A stretch of 64,000 nt of DNA from Agathobacter sp. (GTDB lineage Bacteria; Bacillota; Clostridia; Lachnospirales; Lachnospiraceae). The stretch covers positions 20,538-84,537 of the forward strand of contig JALEKN010000033.1 of NCBI GenBank assembly GCA_022769125.1, given 5' to 3'. The position numbers and the translations under genes are program-made. Under the pieces are notes generated by a model. It was not told the origin of the DNA and made no database searches. It saw only the letters and a program-made list of their open reading frames with translations. Of the stretch, positions 35,388-44,512 are shown one piece after another (position 1 is the stretch's first letter; each line of letters begins with the position of its first letter).

Positions 35388-36402
35388 CTATCTCTGATAA
35401 CAGCCTTTCATTTTCATTTCTGGTCCGAATCGCAATCCGGTAATATCCCTTTCCAAGTCCCCGGAAATTGGAACAATCACGGATAAGGAATCCCTTTTGT
35501 AATAGCTCTTCATATAGCGGTATCTCACTGTACAGCAGGATAAAATCTGCCTCACCCACAAAAACCTTTAAGCCGATTTCTTGCAAACCATCGGTCAAAA
35601 ATTTTCTCTCCGTCCTCACATATGCAACTGATTCATCCAAATACTTCTTCTGTCCGATGCAGGCGATTCCTGCCTGTTGTGCAAAAGTCGAGAGGTTCCA
35701 TTCCGGAAGCTGGCGTTTTATCCGCGTAAGCAGAGGTTGATTACAGCTTGCCAGGTATCCGAGTCTTACTCCGGGAATCGCATAAATCTTGGTAAAAGCT
35801 CGCACAACAATCAGGCTGTCATACATATCCAGCTCATTTATCATGGAAAAACTGTTCCCGCAGAACTCAATAAAACATTCGTCTAACACGACCCATATAC
35901 TCTTCTGCCGACAGATCTGCAGAATTCTCCGCAGATACACCCCATCGAGTCTCTTTCCGGTCGGATTATTTGGATTTGCCAGAAAGAGAAGATCGATATC
36001 GTCCGTCAACCATTCAAGAAACGCCTCCCCAAGTTCCAAGTCTTCAGCTTCATTGCAGCGGTAAAACACAAGCTCACTTTCTGCCGCCTGCGCCGCGTAT
36101 TCATATCCCAAAAAGGACGGAACCGGTATCAGGATCTTCTTTGGCTTTATTGCATGTACGATCGCCATAAATAGCTCGGACGCACCATTTCCAAAGAGCA
36201 AATATTCCTCCGGGATTTCGAGCATCACGCCGACAGACCGTCGTAACGCGGCATGTTCCGGATCCGGATATTCCGTGCAGTGCGCCACCGCTTCATGTAG
36301 TTTTTCGCTTACCTCCTTTGGCATTCCAAGCGGATTGCCATTGACAGAAAAGTCCACCTGCACCTGATTCCTATATATGTCACCACCGTGTACTGCTGCC
36401 AT
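35341..36402 (-). CDS. cobD: L-threonine-O-3-phosphate decarboxylase
   Basis: A 353-residue PLP enzyme of the histidinol-phosphate aminotransferase fold that makes (R)-1-amino-2-propanol phosphate, the linker of the nucleotide loop. Conserved pieces are HGGDIYR at the N-terminus, VDFSVNGNPLG, FGNGASEL, FLANPNNPTGK, DECFIEF and the PLP lysine in RAFTKIYAIPGVRLGY. It is the gene after cbiB (10-bp gap). Confidence 0.9.
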   Translation of the reverse strand: MAAVHGGDIYRNQVQVDFSVNGNPLGMPKEVSEKLHEAVAHCTEYPDPEHAALRRSVGVMLEIPEEYLLFGNGASELFMAIVHAIKPKKILIPVPSFLGYEYAAQAAESELVFYRCNEAEDLELGEAFLEWLTDDIDLLFLANPNNPTGKRLDGVYLRRILQICRQKSIWVVLDECFIEFCGNSFSMINELDMYDSLIVVRAFTKIYAIPGVRLGYLASCNQPLLTRIKRQLPEWNLSTFAQQAGIACIGQKKYLDESVAYVRTERKFLTDGLQEIGLKVFVGEADFILLYSEIPLYEELLQKGFLIRDCSNFRGLGKGYYRIAIRTRNENERLLSEIGEWIERNRAVTTGRN

Positions 36403-36412
36403 AGTTTACTCC

Positions 36413-37411
36413 TTATCCATTCATTCTGATGCAGTAGAAAGCGGTCAACAGTGCCAGACACATAAGCTCGCCCGCCCACGCCGTTATGTACATCAGACGG
36501 TTGACTCGCCGGATATCTTCCGTTTCTACGCCACGCAGGGCATCTCCAATATATGGCTTTTTTACGAGTTTTCCAAAGTAGCTTGCATCTCCCGCCAGAC
36601 GGATTTTAAGTGCCCCCGCGCACGCCGATTCGGTCTGTGCAGAATTCGGGCTTGCATGATTCCGGTTGTCTCTTTTATATATCTTTGCAGCTTGTTTCCC
36701 GTCAAGGTCCCTGCCACCGATATATGCGGCAAAGATCATCACATACGCGCTGATCCGTGCAGGCAGGTAATTCATCACATCATCCAGCTTTGCTGCTGCT
36801 CTGCCGAAGTCCAGATACTTCTCATTCTTATAGCCTACCATAGAATCCATCGTATTCACAGCTTTATAAAAAAAACCAAGCACCGGTCCGCCGAGTGCGT
36901 CATAGAGCATCGGAGCGATCACACCGTCGGAGGTATTCTCCGCCACCGTCTCGATTGCAGCCTTCGCCACGCCCTCCTCATCGAGCACCTCTGTATCTCT
37001 TCCGACGATCATAGACACTGCTTTTCTTGCTGCCGCAAGATCTTCCTCTTTTAAACAGCGGTACACTTTCATACTCTCTACTTTTAAGCATTTTGCTGCC
37101 AATGTCTGGTATGTCATGACTGTTTCCACCGCTATTCCAAGCCACGGATGAACCATATATGCCAGCACCAGCAGCACCGCAGCTACACACACGGTCGTTC
37201 CCGTCACCGCCACGACAAGCAACCTGCCCTTTTTCCGCTTCTCCTGTGCTACGGCTTCTTTATCAAGCAATCGCTCTTCCAGCCTTGAAATCAGTGTCCC
37301 GATCAGTCTTATCGGGTGTGGCAGGCAATACGGATCACCCAATATCATATCTAAAATAAAACCCAATCCAAATGCAATTATGTGATACCCGACAATCCTC
37401 ATCCGCATCAC
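36413..37411 (-). CDS. cbiB: Adenosylcobinamide-phosphate synthase
   Basis: A 332-residue membrane protein that attaches the aminopropanol linker to adenosylcobyric acid. Characteristic segments are LDMILGDPYCLPHPIRLIG near 19-37, ETVAENTSDGVIAPMLYDALGGP near 195-217, and ARISAYVMI. Four to five hydrophobic helices are present. The gap upstream of it (37412-37522) is filled by a palindromic element. Confidence 0.93.
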   Translation of the reverse strand: MMRMRIVGYHIIAFGLGFILDMILGDPYCLPHPIRLIGTLISRLEERLLDKEAVAQEKRKKGRLLVVAVTGTTVCVAAVLLVLAYMVHPWLGIAVETVMTYQTLAAKCLKVESMKVYRCLKEEDLAAARKAVSMIVGRDTEVLDEEGVAKAAIETVAENTSDGVIAPMLYDALGGPVLGFFYKAVNTMDSMVGYKNEKYLDFGRAAAKLDDVMNYLPARISAYVMIFAAYIGGRDLDGKQAAKIYKRDNRNHASPNSAQTESACAGALKIRLAGDASYFGKLVKKPYIGDALRGVETEDIRRVNRLMYITAWAGELMCLALLTAFYCIRMNG

Positions 37412-37436
37412 GCTCCTTTCCCTCTAGCCTGTATCT

Positions 37437-37522
37437 CTAGGCAATTACAAAATGCATTTTACCAACCAGCAAAAATGCGTCAATGTATTAAATAGTTGCA
37501 AATGTATTTCGTAATTGCCTAG
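37437..37522. repeat. 86-bp palindromic element between cobC and cbiB
   Basis: Two 23-base arms, CTAGGCAATTAC-x-AAAT-x-CATTT at 37437-37459 and its inverted partner at 37500-37522, match at 21 of 23 positions and enclose 40 AT-rich bases. The outer edge touches the cobC stop codon. It resembles a MITE-like inverted-repeat element or a long mRNA hairpin within the operon. No gene or T-run is inside. Confidence 0.7.
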
Positions 37523-38134
37523 TTAAAGTTTACGGAGGAGCTTAAGGGTGGTCTGCTGCGGAGTGCAATGGAGTTCGCACAGGTAGCCTGCTCCGTTTGG
37601 CACTTGATAGTCGAAATAATCTCCGCCACAGAAGTGGCTCATGATCGACATGATGGTGCCACCATGTACAAGCAGTCCGACCGTGATATCCGGTTCCGTA
37701 TCCGAGAGCTGGTCAAGCATCTCATAAAAGCCCTGTCGGCAGCGCTTTTCAAACTGTGCCCGGCTCTCCCCGTTCGGAAACGGCAGAGTCCCGTTGCTGT
37801 CAATCCAAGTCTGATATCTCGGGTCATCCTTCAAATCCTGATAGTTCTTTCTTTCAAAATCACCAAAGGCCATCTCCCGCCAATCAGATATGACAATGGG
37901 AATCTGCCCGGGATATAAAAGTTTTCCGGTCGATATGCAACGCTTCATCGGGCTGGAAAACACGACATCCACATCAGGGTAAGTGCCGGAGGCTTTTGCC
38001 AGCAGCAGGGCTTCCCGCCCCTCCTGGCTTAAGTCCTCATCGGTGCTTCCCAGATAGCGGTGCTCCTTGTTTGCCGGGGTTGCACCGTGCCTGATAAGCG
38101 CGATTTTTATTTGATTTTCTGACCAATCCCACAT
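37523..38134 (-). CDS. cobC: Alpha-ribazole phosphatase-like histidine phosphatase
   Basis: A 203-residue member of the histidine phosphatase superfamily. The phospho-acceptor is in ALIRHGATPAN (His16), with SSPMKRCISTG and the second His in LLVHGGTIMSIM. It would dephosphorylate alpha-ribazole phosphate or the cobalamin phosphate at the end of nucleotide-loop assembly. The phosphatase fold is certain; the substrate is inferred from the operon. It overlaps the second CobU-like gene by 28 bp. Confidence 0.85.
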   Translation of the reverse strand: MWDWSENQIKIALIRHGATPANKEHRYLGSTDEDLSQEGREALLLAKASGTYPDVDVVFSSPMKRCISTGKLLYPGQIPIVISDWREMAFGDFERKNYQDLKDDPRYQTWIDSNGTLPFPNGESRAQFEKRCRQGFYEMLDQLSDTEPDITVGLLVHGGTIMSIMSHFCGGDYFDYQVPNGAGYLCELHCTPQQTTLKLLRKL

Positions 38135-38505
38135 ATTATGCGCACCACCTCATCTGCCTGTTTTGCGATTTCTATCAGAATCCTTCCGGTTCGTTCCCGG
38201 TACTCCCGCTCTAGCGGGTCAATCGGGACAATTCCGTTTCCGATTTCGTCACAGATCACAATACAATTTTGATTTTTACGAAGGAAGGGAAACAGCAGCT
38301 GCTCCGGTTCCTTTCCTGCTGTAAGCATTTCCCTGATCCATTTGTGAAGATGATTAACCACAAGAATCCTGTTACTTTCTTCTGCCTCTTTTTGCTGTGT
38401 GTCATCCGGGAGACTCGCATCATATATCATGCAATCTGCTTCACCGGTCTTCTGTAAAACGTAACACAGTTTTCCCTGCGCATATCCACCAATTACCAAT
38501 TTCAT
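38107..38505 (-). CDS. Short CobU-like protein
   Basis: A 132-residue protein with features of adenosylcobinamide kinase/guanylyltransferase: a P-loop-like GGYAQGK at 6-12, CDEIGNGIVPIDPLEREYRERTGR near 84-107 and a C-terminal helix. It is ~50 residues shorter than CobU, and the usual GGxxSGKS loop is altered. A complete CobU is encoded three genes upstream in the transcript. It may be a divergent paralogue supplying the guanylyl-transfer half, or a regulatory copy. Confidence 0.75.
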   Translation of the reverse strand: MKLVIGGYAQGKLCYVLQKTGEADCMIYDASLPDDTQQKEAEESNRILVVNHLHKWIREMLTAGKEPEQLLFPFLRKNQNCIVICDEIGNGIVPIDPLEREYRERTGRILIEIAKQADEVVRIICGIGQKIK

Positions 38506-38514
38506 CTTCCGCTT

Positions 38515-39288
38515 CTACCTCACACAAACGTTCCATACGGCGGTCACAAGCACCATCATGCCTTCACAGAGCAGCACAAAATATCCTGCCGTGTCCCCTG
38601 TAATTCCACCGAGTTCCTTTTTGCTTCTGTAACTGTAATACCAAAAGGATGCTAGTGCTGCAACAACTGTCGCTATCCCTGCAAGTGGCGACTGCCACAC
38701 CATAAAACAGGCACATAGGATGCTTTGCAGATACAATGCACCTTTTACGGTTCTCTTGTGTGCCCCAGATGCGAATGTATATAACATTCCATCTGTTTTT
38801 GCCGATGGAAGTGTCACTACACCGATTCCACTTAAACAGCGGCTTAAAGCAAATCCCGCGCACAGGATTTTTAACAGTTCTGGATTGCTTACCTCCGAAA
38901 GTGCCCCCACATACAACAAGCCATAACAGGCCAGCATGATTACTGCAAATGCACCGATGTGCGAGTCCTTAAGGATTTCGAGTTTGCGCTCCCTCGGTTG
39001 GTAGGAATGGAACGCATCCATCGTATCCATAAAGCCGTCCACATGAAATCCACCGGTGATAAGCAGCGGAATTGCTGCGCTAATCAATGTCCGACATAGA
39101 TTGCCAACCTCAATCCTGACACATAGCAGATTCCACAAATAAATGCATGCTCCGATCACAACACCCACCCACGGAAAAAAGCACAACATATATCTCATAT
39201 CCCTTTCTTCCCATTTGAATTGTGGCATCGGTATCTTTGAATACATGGAAAATGCTATGATGACTGCCTTTATTATCTGCATTGCCAT
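38515..39288 (-). CDS. cobS: Adenosylcobinamide-GDP ribazoletransferase (cobalamin synthase)
   Basis: A 257-residue membrane enzyme that joins adenosylcobinamide-GDP with alpha-ribazole (phosphate). The N-terminal FSMYSKIPMP, the Asp-rich active-site segment GGFHVDGFMDTMDAFHS (near 79-95) and DSHIGAFAV are all family hallmarks. Six or seven membrane helices are predicted. It overlaps the end of cobU by 16 bp. Confidence 0.95.
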   Translation of the reverse strand: MAMQIIKAVIIAFSMYSKIPMPQFKWEERDMRYMLCFFPWVGVVIGACIYLWNLLCVRIEVGNLCRTLISAAIPLLITGGFHVDGFMDTMDAFHSYQPRERKLEILKDSHIGAFAVIMLACYGLLYVGALSEVSNPELLKILCAGFALSRCLSGIGVVTLPSAKTDGMLYTFASGAHKRTVKGALYLQSILCACFMVWQSPLAGIATVVAALASFWYYSYRSKKELGGITGDTAGYFVLLCEGMMVLVTAVWNVCVR

Positions 39289-39836
39289 GTCCTGCCCTTT
39301 CCCTTGATTTCTATCGGTATTCCAACAACAACTTCTATCACCTCATCTGCCATTGATGCCAGCTTCTCATTGATGCTGCCCATTGCCCTTAGGTATTCCA
39401 TTGTTGTCTCGTCGTAGGTTATGCCGTCCTCAAACACGTTGTTGGTGACAATGACCAGATGGGTAAGCTGCTCGTTTAGCCGAGCGATACCTGCAATGAT
39501 CTTCTTCGTCACCGCATCTTCCTGTAAGATTCCCTCCGGCATAAACATCTCATTCGCCGTAAGGTTTGACATACATTCAAGCAGTGCCGCATTGTTGCCG
39601 GATGGCTCCTGTATCTTCTCTGCAGCACACTCGATCTGCACCGGCTGTTCGATTGTATAAAAGCCCTTCCCTGCGCGCATTGTGCGGTGCTTTTCCACCT
39701 TTTTCCGTCCCTCTTCATCGTAGACCTGCATCGTTGCAATATAGTATTTTTGACACTGCTCCCCGATTCTTAGCAGATAATCTTCTGCAAAGGCCGATTT
39801 TCCGCTGCCGCTTCCTCCGGTGACGATTGTTAACAT
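39273..39836 (-). CDS. cobU: Adenosylcobinamide kinase / guanylyltransferase
   Basis: A 187-residue bifunctional enzyme that phosphorylates adenosylcobinamide and transfers GMP to it. The P-loop is TGGSGSGKSAFAE at 6-18. KYYIATMQ, the guanylate-accepting His region KVEKHRTMR near 46-54, and a CobU-like VIVTNNVFEDGI are present. Length is normal. It precedes cobS directly. Confidence 0.93.
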   Translation of the reverse strand: MLTIVTGGSGSGKSAFAEDYLLRIGEQCQKYYIATMQVYDEEGRKKVEKHRTMRAGKGFYTIEQPVQIECAAEKIQEPSGNNAALLECMSNLTANEMFMPEGILQEDAVTKKIIAGIARLNEQLTHLVIVTNNVFEDGITYDETTMEYLRAMGSINEKLASMADEVIEVVVGIPIEIKGKGRTWQCR

Positions 39837-39841
39837 ATTAT

Positions 39842-40936
39842 CTAAAACCTCTCATATTGCTCTATTTTGCTGTTTGAAAACGTGGAACCGCTGTTATAAA
39901 TTGCCAATGCCATATCCAAAAGCGGAAACAGCATAACAGCCCCCGTTCCTTCACCAAGTGCCATTCCAGCGTCAATGACCGGAGCCAGCCTTAACTCCTT
40001 TGTCAAAAGTTTTACCGCCGGCTCCTTGCCTTTATGAGACGGAATAAGGTATTCTCTTACTCCCGGGAACAGCCGCTCCGCGACAAGTGCCGCGACCATG
40101 CTGATCACACCATCCAGCACGATCGGCAGGTGGCAGATCGCGCCTCCGATGCAGACACCGGTAAGTCCTGCAATGTCAAGTCCTCCAACGGTCTTTAATA
40201 TCTCAAACGCATCCACGTGATAAAGGTCGTATTTCTCTATCGCTGCCCGGATTACTTCCTGCTTTCTAATCAGCCCGGCATCGCTTAATCCTGCCCCTCG
40301 TCCGGTTACTTTTTGGGCATCACACTTTAATAAAGCGGCAGCAACAGCACTGCTTGTCGTTGTGTTGCCGATTCCCATCTCCCCGGTTGCAAGAATGCGA
40401 TACCCTGCTTCCTTGCAGGAGAAAACAAGCTCAATGCCTGTTGCGATCGCTTTTACCGTCTGCTCCTCAGTCATCGCCGGTGCCTTGCTAAAGTTAGCTG
40501 TTCCGTTAGCAATGCGTCTGTTTTTCACACCTTTTAAATCTGTTACTGCGGAGTTGATCCCGATATCCACAGGAATAGTATCCACGCCTGCCACCTGCGC
40601 CATTTTTCCAACAGATGACAGGTCCTTTCCCATCAGCCCGGCAACAGCGGCAGTAACCTCCTGTCCGGTCTGGCTGACTCCTTCCTCCACAATTCCATTG
40701 TCCGCACACAAAATGATCACTGCACGTTTCGAAATATCAATCCTATCCGATCCGCAGATTGCGCCGATCCCGGCAATCATCTTTTCGAAACCTCCAAGTC
40801 CGTCAAGTGGTTTCGCAATCCTGTCCCAGTTTTGAATCACCTGCCTGCGGACCGCTTCATCCGGTATATCGATGGAAATGTGCTCTAATTCCTGCCTCGT
40901 ATATTTATTCCAGATGGGCTTCTGTAAGCATCCCAT
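39842..40936 (-). CDS. cobT: Nicotinate-nucleotide-dimethylbenzimidazole phosphoribosyltransferase
   Basis: A 364-residue enzyme that makes alpha-ribazole phosphate (or another lower-ligand riboside phosphate). [17 protein letters not shown] near 70-86, [22 protein letters not shown] and the C-terminal [18 protein letters not shown] with the catalytic Glu are conserved. It overlaps the end of cbiP by 32 bp. The lower ligand used cannot be read from sequence. Confidence 0.95.
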   Translation of the reverse strand: MGCLQKPIWNKYTRQELEHISIDIPDEAVRRQVIQNWDRIAKPLDGLGGFEKMIAGIGAICGSDRIDISKRAVIILCADNGIVEEGVSQTGQEVTAAVAGLMGKDLSSVGKMAQVAGVDTIPVDIGINSAVTDLKGVKNRRIANGTANFSKAPAMTEEQTVKAIATGIELVFSCKEAGYRILATGEMGIGNTTTSSAVAAALLKCDAQKVTGRGAGLSDAGLIRKQEVIRAAIEKYDLYHVDAFEILKTVGGLDIAGLTGVCIGGAICHLPIVLDGVISMVAALVAERLFPGVREYLIPSHKGKEPAVKLLTKELRLAPVIDAGMALGEGTGAVMLFPLLDMALAIYNSGSTFSNSKIEQYERF

Positions 40937-42389
40937 AGATTTCCTCCATATTCAGATACAAACGCAGCGTCTCCGCGAGTTTGTCGTATTCTCTGTCCTT
41001 AAAGCTCTTATAGTCCATAAAAGCTGCGTCATCTAGTTGCACGCCCTTCTTTTTGGCAAGTGCCTGCACGATTGCATCTGCAATGCTTCCCTCGTCAAAC
41101 AGTCCGTGAATATAAGAGCCGCATACGTTCGTATTGTCCTTCGCCTGCACCACCGATGGTAACTCCCCGTCTCTGCCATCCGCACATACCGTCTTTCCCA
41201 TGTGGATCTCATACCCTGTGTAGGAGCAGCCGGATAGCTCTTTTAATGTTCCGTCTATGGATTCGAGCATACCGCTTGTCTGGCAGCGTCTCTTTTCCTT
41301 TTGCAGCACGGTGACGATCGGCAGAAGCTCCATGCCCCGCATAACGCCGCCTTCCTCAATGCCATCCGGATCGGAGATCTCGTTGCCAAGCATCTGGTAT
41401 CCGCCGCAGATTCCGAATACCGGGATCTCCTCAGCCAGCTTTTTCACCGCACTCTCCAGCCCGTTCTGGCGCATCCACTTCAGATCTCCCATCGTGTTTT
41501 TGCTTCCCGGAAGGAATATCATATCCGGGGTCTGCAATTCGCTGATAGAGGTCACATAGCGCACTGATACCTCCGGGAACTGTTCAAACACGTTAAAATC
41601 CGTAAAGTTGGAAATTCTCGGATAGTGGATGACTGCAAGATCGATCAGCCCTTTTCCCCTGTGGTCAAACCGTTCCGAAAGGCTGTCCTCATCCTCAAGG
41701 GATAAGTTCATGTAAGGGACAACCCCTACCACCGGCACATTTCCCTTTTCCTCAAGCATCTCGATTCCCGGATCGAGAATAGATTTGTCTCCCCGGAATT
41801 TGTTGATGATAAGCCCTTTTACCCGGTTCTTCTCATCGTCGGTCAAAAGCATGAGCGTTCCGAGAAGCTGCGCGAACACGCCTCCCCGGTCAATGTCTCC
41901 CGCCAGAAGCACCGGAGCATCCACAAGCTCTGCAAGTCCCATGTTTACAATGTCATTCTCTTTTAGATTAATCTCCGCCGGGCTTCCTGCACCCTCGATC
42001 ACGATGATGTCCGCATACTCCTCCAGCTTGCGAAATGCCTTTTTGATCTGCGGCACCAGCTGCTTTTTGTAGGAGAAATAGTCCCTCGCGCTCATATTGC
42101 CGAGCACCTCTCCGTTTACAATAACCTGTGAACCAGTGTGGTTTGTCGGCTTTAGCAGGATCGGGTTCATGCACACCATCGGCTCTATCCCGGCAGCCTC
42201 CGCCTGCATGACCTGCGCCCGCCCCATCTCCAGACCTTCCGCCGTAATGAATGAGTTGAGAGCCATATTCTGCGATTTAAACGGAGCTACCCGGTAGCCA
42301 TCCTGCTTAAAAATCCGACACAGTCCAGCCACCAGAAGGCTTTTTCCGGCTCCAGACATCGTTCCCTGTATCATGATCACTTTTGCCAT
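40905..42389 (-). CDS. cbiP: Cobyric acid synthase
   Basis: A 494-residue glutamine-dependent synthase that amidates side chains b, d, e and g. N-terminal P-loop-like domain with [13 protein letters not shown] (near 7-19) and [27 protein letters not shown] near 135; C-terminal glutaminase domain with the nucleophile in [12 protein letters not shown]. Length is typical. Its start overlaps the ATPase gene btuD by 13 bp. Confidence 0.95.
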   Translation of the reverse strand: MAKVIMIQGTMSGAGKSLLVAGLCRIFKQDGYRVAPFKSQNMALNSFITAEGLEMGRAQVMQAEAAGIEPMVCMNPILLKPTNHTGSQVIVNGEVLGNMSARDYFSYKKQLVPQIKKAFRKLEEYADIIVIEGAGSPAEINLKENDIVNMGLAELVDAPVLLAGDIDRGGVFAQLLGTLMLLTDDEKNRVKGLIINKFRGDKSILDPGIEMLEEKGNVPVVGVVPYMNLSLEDEDSLSERFDHRGKGLIDLAVIHYPRISNFTDFNVFEQFPEVSVRYVTSISELQTPDMIFLPGSKNTMGDLKWMRQNGLESAVKKLAEEIPVFGICGGYQMLGNEISDPDGIEEGGVMRGMELLPIVTVLQKEKRRCQTSGMLESIDGTLKELSGCSYTGYEIHMGKTVCADGRDGELPSVVQAKDNTNVCGSYIHGLFDEGSIADAIVQALAKKKGVQLDDAAFMDYKSFKDREYDKLAETLRLYLNMEEIYGMLTEAHLE

Positions 42390-43486
42390 ATCTTGATATC
42401 CTTTTCGCAGACTTTTGCATACTCCAAAAGCTGCTCATTGTATTTTTCCAAAGCTGCAAAATGCGCTTTCGTGCATATCACCTTTTCGCAGCTTCGTATG
42501 CTCTTCTTTGCTTCGTCCAACAGTGTATCTCTGACCGGCTCGAATGCCGCCGCCCCGATCACGCTTCCTGCCAGTGCCTTTGCCACCGGATAGTCCAGAT
42601 CATTTTCGTACAATATCCCGGTTGCAAACGGAACGCACGCTCTCTGCAAGTAGCGGAATGCACGCCTTCCGGTGCCGCCACCGGCAATCACAAAGACCTT
42701 CGGGCTTCCTTCTGCCGCCTTTAGCTCCATGCCGGTCGTTGTCTCATCAAATGTCCCGGAAGTGATGTGGAACAGCTTCGATATGTAGCCCTCCTCAAAA
42801 ATCTCCTCCGGTGTTCCGAAGCGCTCAACACACTTTCCGTTGATGCAGAGGATCTTGTCCGACACGCGCTCCGCCAGATCCAGCTCATGCAGCGACATGA
42901 TCACCGTGATATTTTTTTGCTTGCGCAGCTCCTGCAGGATAGACAAAAACTCCAGCTTGTATTTCACATCCAGATAGGAGGTCGGCTCATCCAGCACGAT
43001 GATATCCGGCTCCTGACACAGCCCTTTTGCAAGCATTACGCGCTGGCGCTGCCCGTCACTGATCTTGGAAAAATCCTGATCCCGCAATTCCGTGACGTGT
43101 ACCAGTTCCATCGCTTCCTCCACCGCGCGGTGATCCTCCTTGGAAAGCACACCGAAACGTCCGGTATACGGATACCGCCCCGTCTCGATCACATCCTCAC
43201 AGGTCATCAGCTCTGTCCGGATCTTATCGGTCAGCACCACGGACATTCTTTGGGAAAGCTGCTGCTTGGAGAACCCGGCAATATCCCGATTTTCCATATA
43301 TGCCGCACCACCGAGCAGTTCAAGCTGCCGTGCAATGCTTTTTAAAATGGTCGATTTTCCTGCCCCGTTCGGTCCGATCAGAGTCAGGATCTCGCCCTTA
43401 TTGATTCCAAATTCAATCTCTTCGACCAAGGGGCAGCCGTGATAGCCGACACTTAATTTTTCTGTCTTAAAATAGTATTCCATCAT
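42377..43486 (-). CDS. btuD: Corrinoid ABC transporter ATPase with extra C-terminal domain
   Basis: A 369-residue protein. Residues ~1-255 are a FecE/BtuD-type ATPase: Walker [10 protein letters not shown] near 38-46, signature [15 protein letters not shown], Walker [13 protein letters not shown], switch MSLHELD. Residues ~262-369 form an additional alpha/beta region starting [19 protein letters not shown], with a glycine-rich Rossmann-like opening, then [13 protein letters not shown] and helical segments. That tail is absent from ordinary BtuD. Neighbours BtuC and BtuF and the riboswitch at the head of the operon make corrinoid import the probable task. Confidence 0.88.
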   Translation of the reverse strand: MMEYYFKTEKLSVGYHGCPLVEEIEFGINKGEILTLIGPNGAGKSTILKSIARQLELLGGAAYMENRDIAGFSKQQLSQRMSVVLTDKIRTELMTCEDVIETGRYPYTGRFGVLSKEDHRAVEEAMELVHVTELRDQDFSKISDGQRQRVMLAKGLCQEPDIIVLDEPTSYLDVKYKLEFLSILQELRKQKNITVIMSLHELDLAERVSDKILCINGKCVERFGTPEEIFEEGYISKLFHITSGTFDETTTGMELKAAEGSPKVFVIAGGGTGRRAFRYLQRACVPFATGILYENDLDYPVAKALAGSVIGAAAFEPVRDTLLDEAKKSIRSCEKVICTKAHFAALEKYNEQLLEYAKVCEKDIKIWQK

Positions 43487-44499
43487 GCCACCTTATCCTT
43501 GTTGCGCTTCATCATAACCCACAAAACGACCGGTGCGCCAAATATCGCAGTCACTGTGCTGATGCTAAGCTCGGTCGGCGCACACAGCGTCCGCGCAAGC
43601 AGATCACAAAACAGGCAGAAAATGCTTCCTCCGAGAAAGCACGCCGGGATCATAAAGATCGGTCTTGTACTCCCCAGAAGCCTTTTTACCAGATGTGGCA
43701 CCGCGATCCCCACAAAAGAGATCGGTCCTGCAAATGCGACGATGCAGGCGGACAGAATGCTCGAAAGCATAACCAGTGCCACCCGAAGCAGCCGGATATC
43801 CACACCCAAATTCCTTGCATACGCTTCTCCCAGCTGATAAGCGCTAAGCGGCTTTGCCAGCCCGAACACGATCACGCCCGTTACGGCTATGATCTCTGCC
43901 ATGATCCGCACATTGTCCCATGTAATTCCGGAAAAGCTGCCCCTCGACCAGTTGTGCAGATTTACGATCTGCGCATCACTTGCAAATGTAATGACCAGCT
44001 CCGTAATCGCAGAGCAGATGTAGCCGATCATGATACCGCTTACAACCAGCGCCGACATGCTCTCGATCCGTCTCGATATGATAAGCACGACTCCCATCGC
44101 AAGCATCGCCCCCGCGAATGCCGCCGCGATCATCGTCCACGAACTGATCCTTTTCATCCGTTCTAAGAAAAATACCAAAAGAAGCGCCACCATCATCTTG
44201 GCTCCGGATGAAATGCCAAGCACAAATGGTCCTGCGATCGGATTATGGAAAAAGGTCTGTAACAGATACCCGGCAAGTCCAAGCGCGCCGCCTAAGATAA
44301 TGGCAGCCAATGCCCGCGGCATACGGATGTCCCACAGGATCCTTGCATTTTCGATTTCTTTTCCACATAAAGAGCGACCGATATCCGAAAGCGAGATATT
44401 TACACTTCCGATACACACACTAAGCACAAGTAAAACGAGTATTCCTGCCAAGAGCAGGCAAAGTGTCACGATGCCCCTTCGTATTCTGTTCTTCTGCAA
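43483..44499 (-). CDS. btuC: Corrinoid ABC transporter permease
   Basis: A 338-residue FecCD/BtuC-family permease with about ten helices. IRMPRALAAIILGGALGLAGYLLQ near 58-81, NPIAGPFVLGISSGA, and FAGPISFVGIAVPHLVKRLLG near 265-285 are the family signatures. It overlaps btuD by 4 bp and follows btuF after 13 bp. Confidence 0.93.
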   Translation of the reverse strand: MQKNRIRRGIVTLCLLLAGILVLLVLSVCIGSVNISLSDIGRSLCGKEIENARILWDIRMPRALAAIILGGALGLAGYLLQTFFHNPIAGPFVLGISSGAKMMVALLLVFFLERMKRISSWTMIAAAFAGAMLAMGVVLIISRRIESMSALVVSGIMIGYICSAITELVITFASDAQIVNLHNWSRGSFSGITWDNVRIMAEIIAVTGVIVFGLAKPLSAYQLGEAYARNLGVDIRLLRVALVMLSSILSACIVAFAGPISFVGIAVPHLVKRLLGSTRPIFMIPACFLGGSIFCLFCDLLARTLCAPTELSISTVTAIFGAPVVLWVMMKRNKDKVA

Positions 44500-44512
44500 C
44501 TTGTCTCCCTCT

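Noticed and set aside
40905..40967. Frameshift suspected at the cobT/cbiP overlap
   Set aside because: Both proteins reach their normal ends; the 32-bp overlap is like other short overlaps of this operon.
42767..43345. A 192-codon plus-strand frame
   Set aside because: Antisense to the BtuD ATPase motifs; no start signal and no domain.
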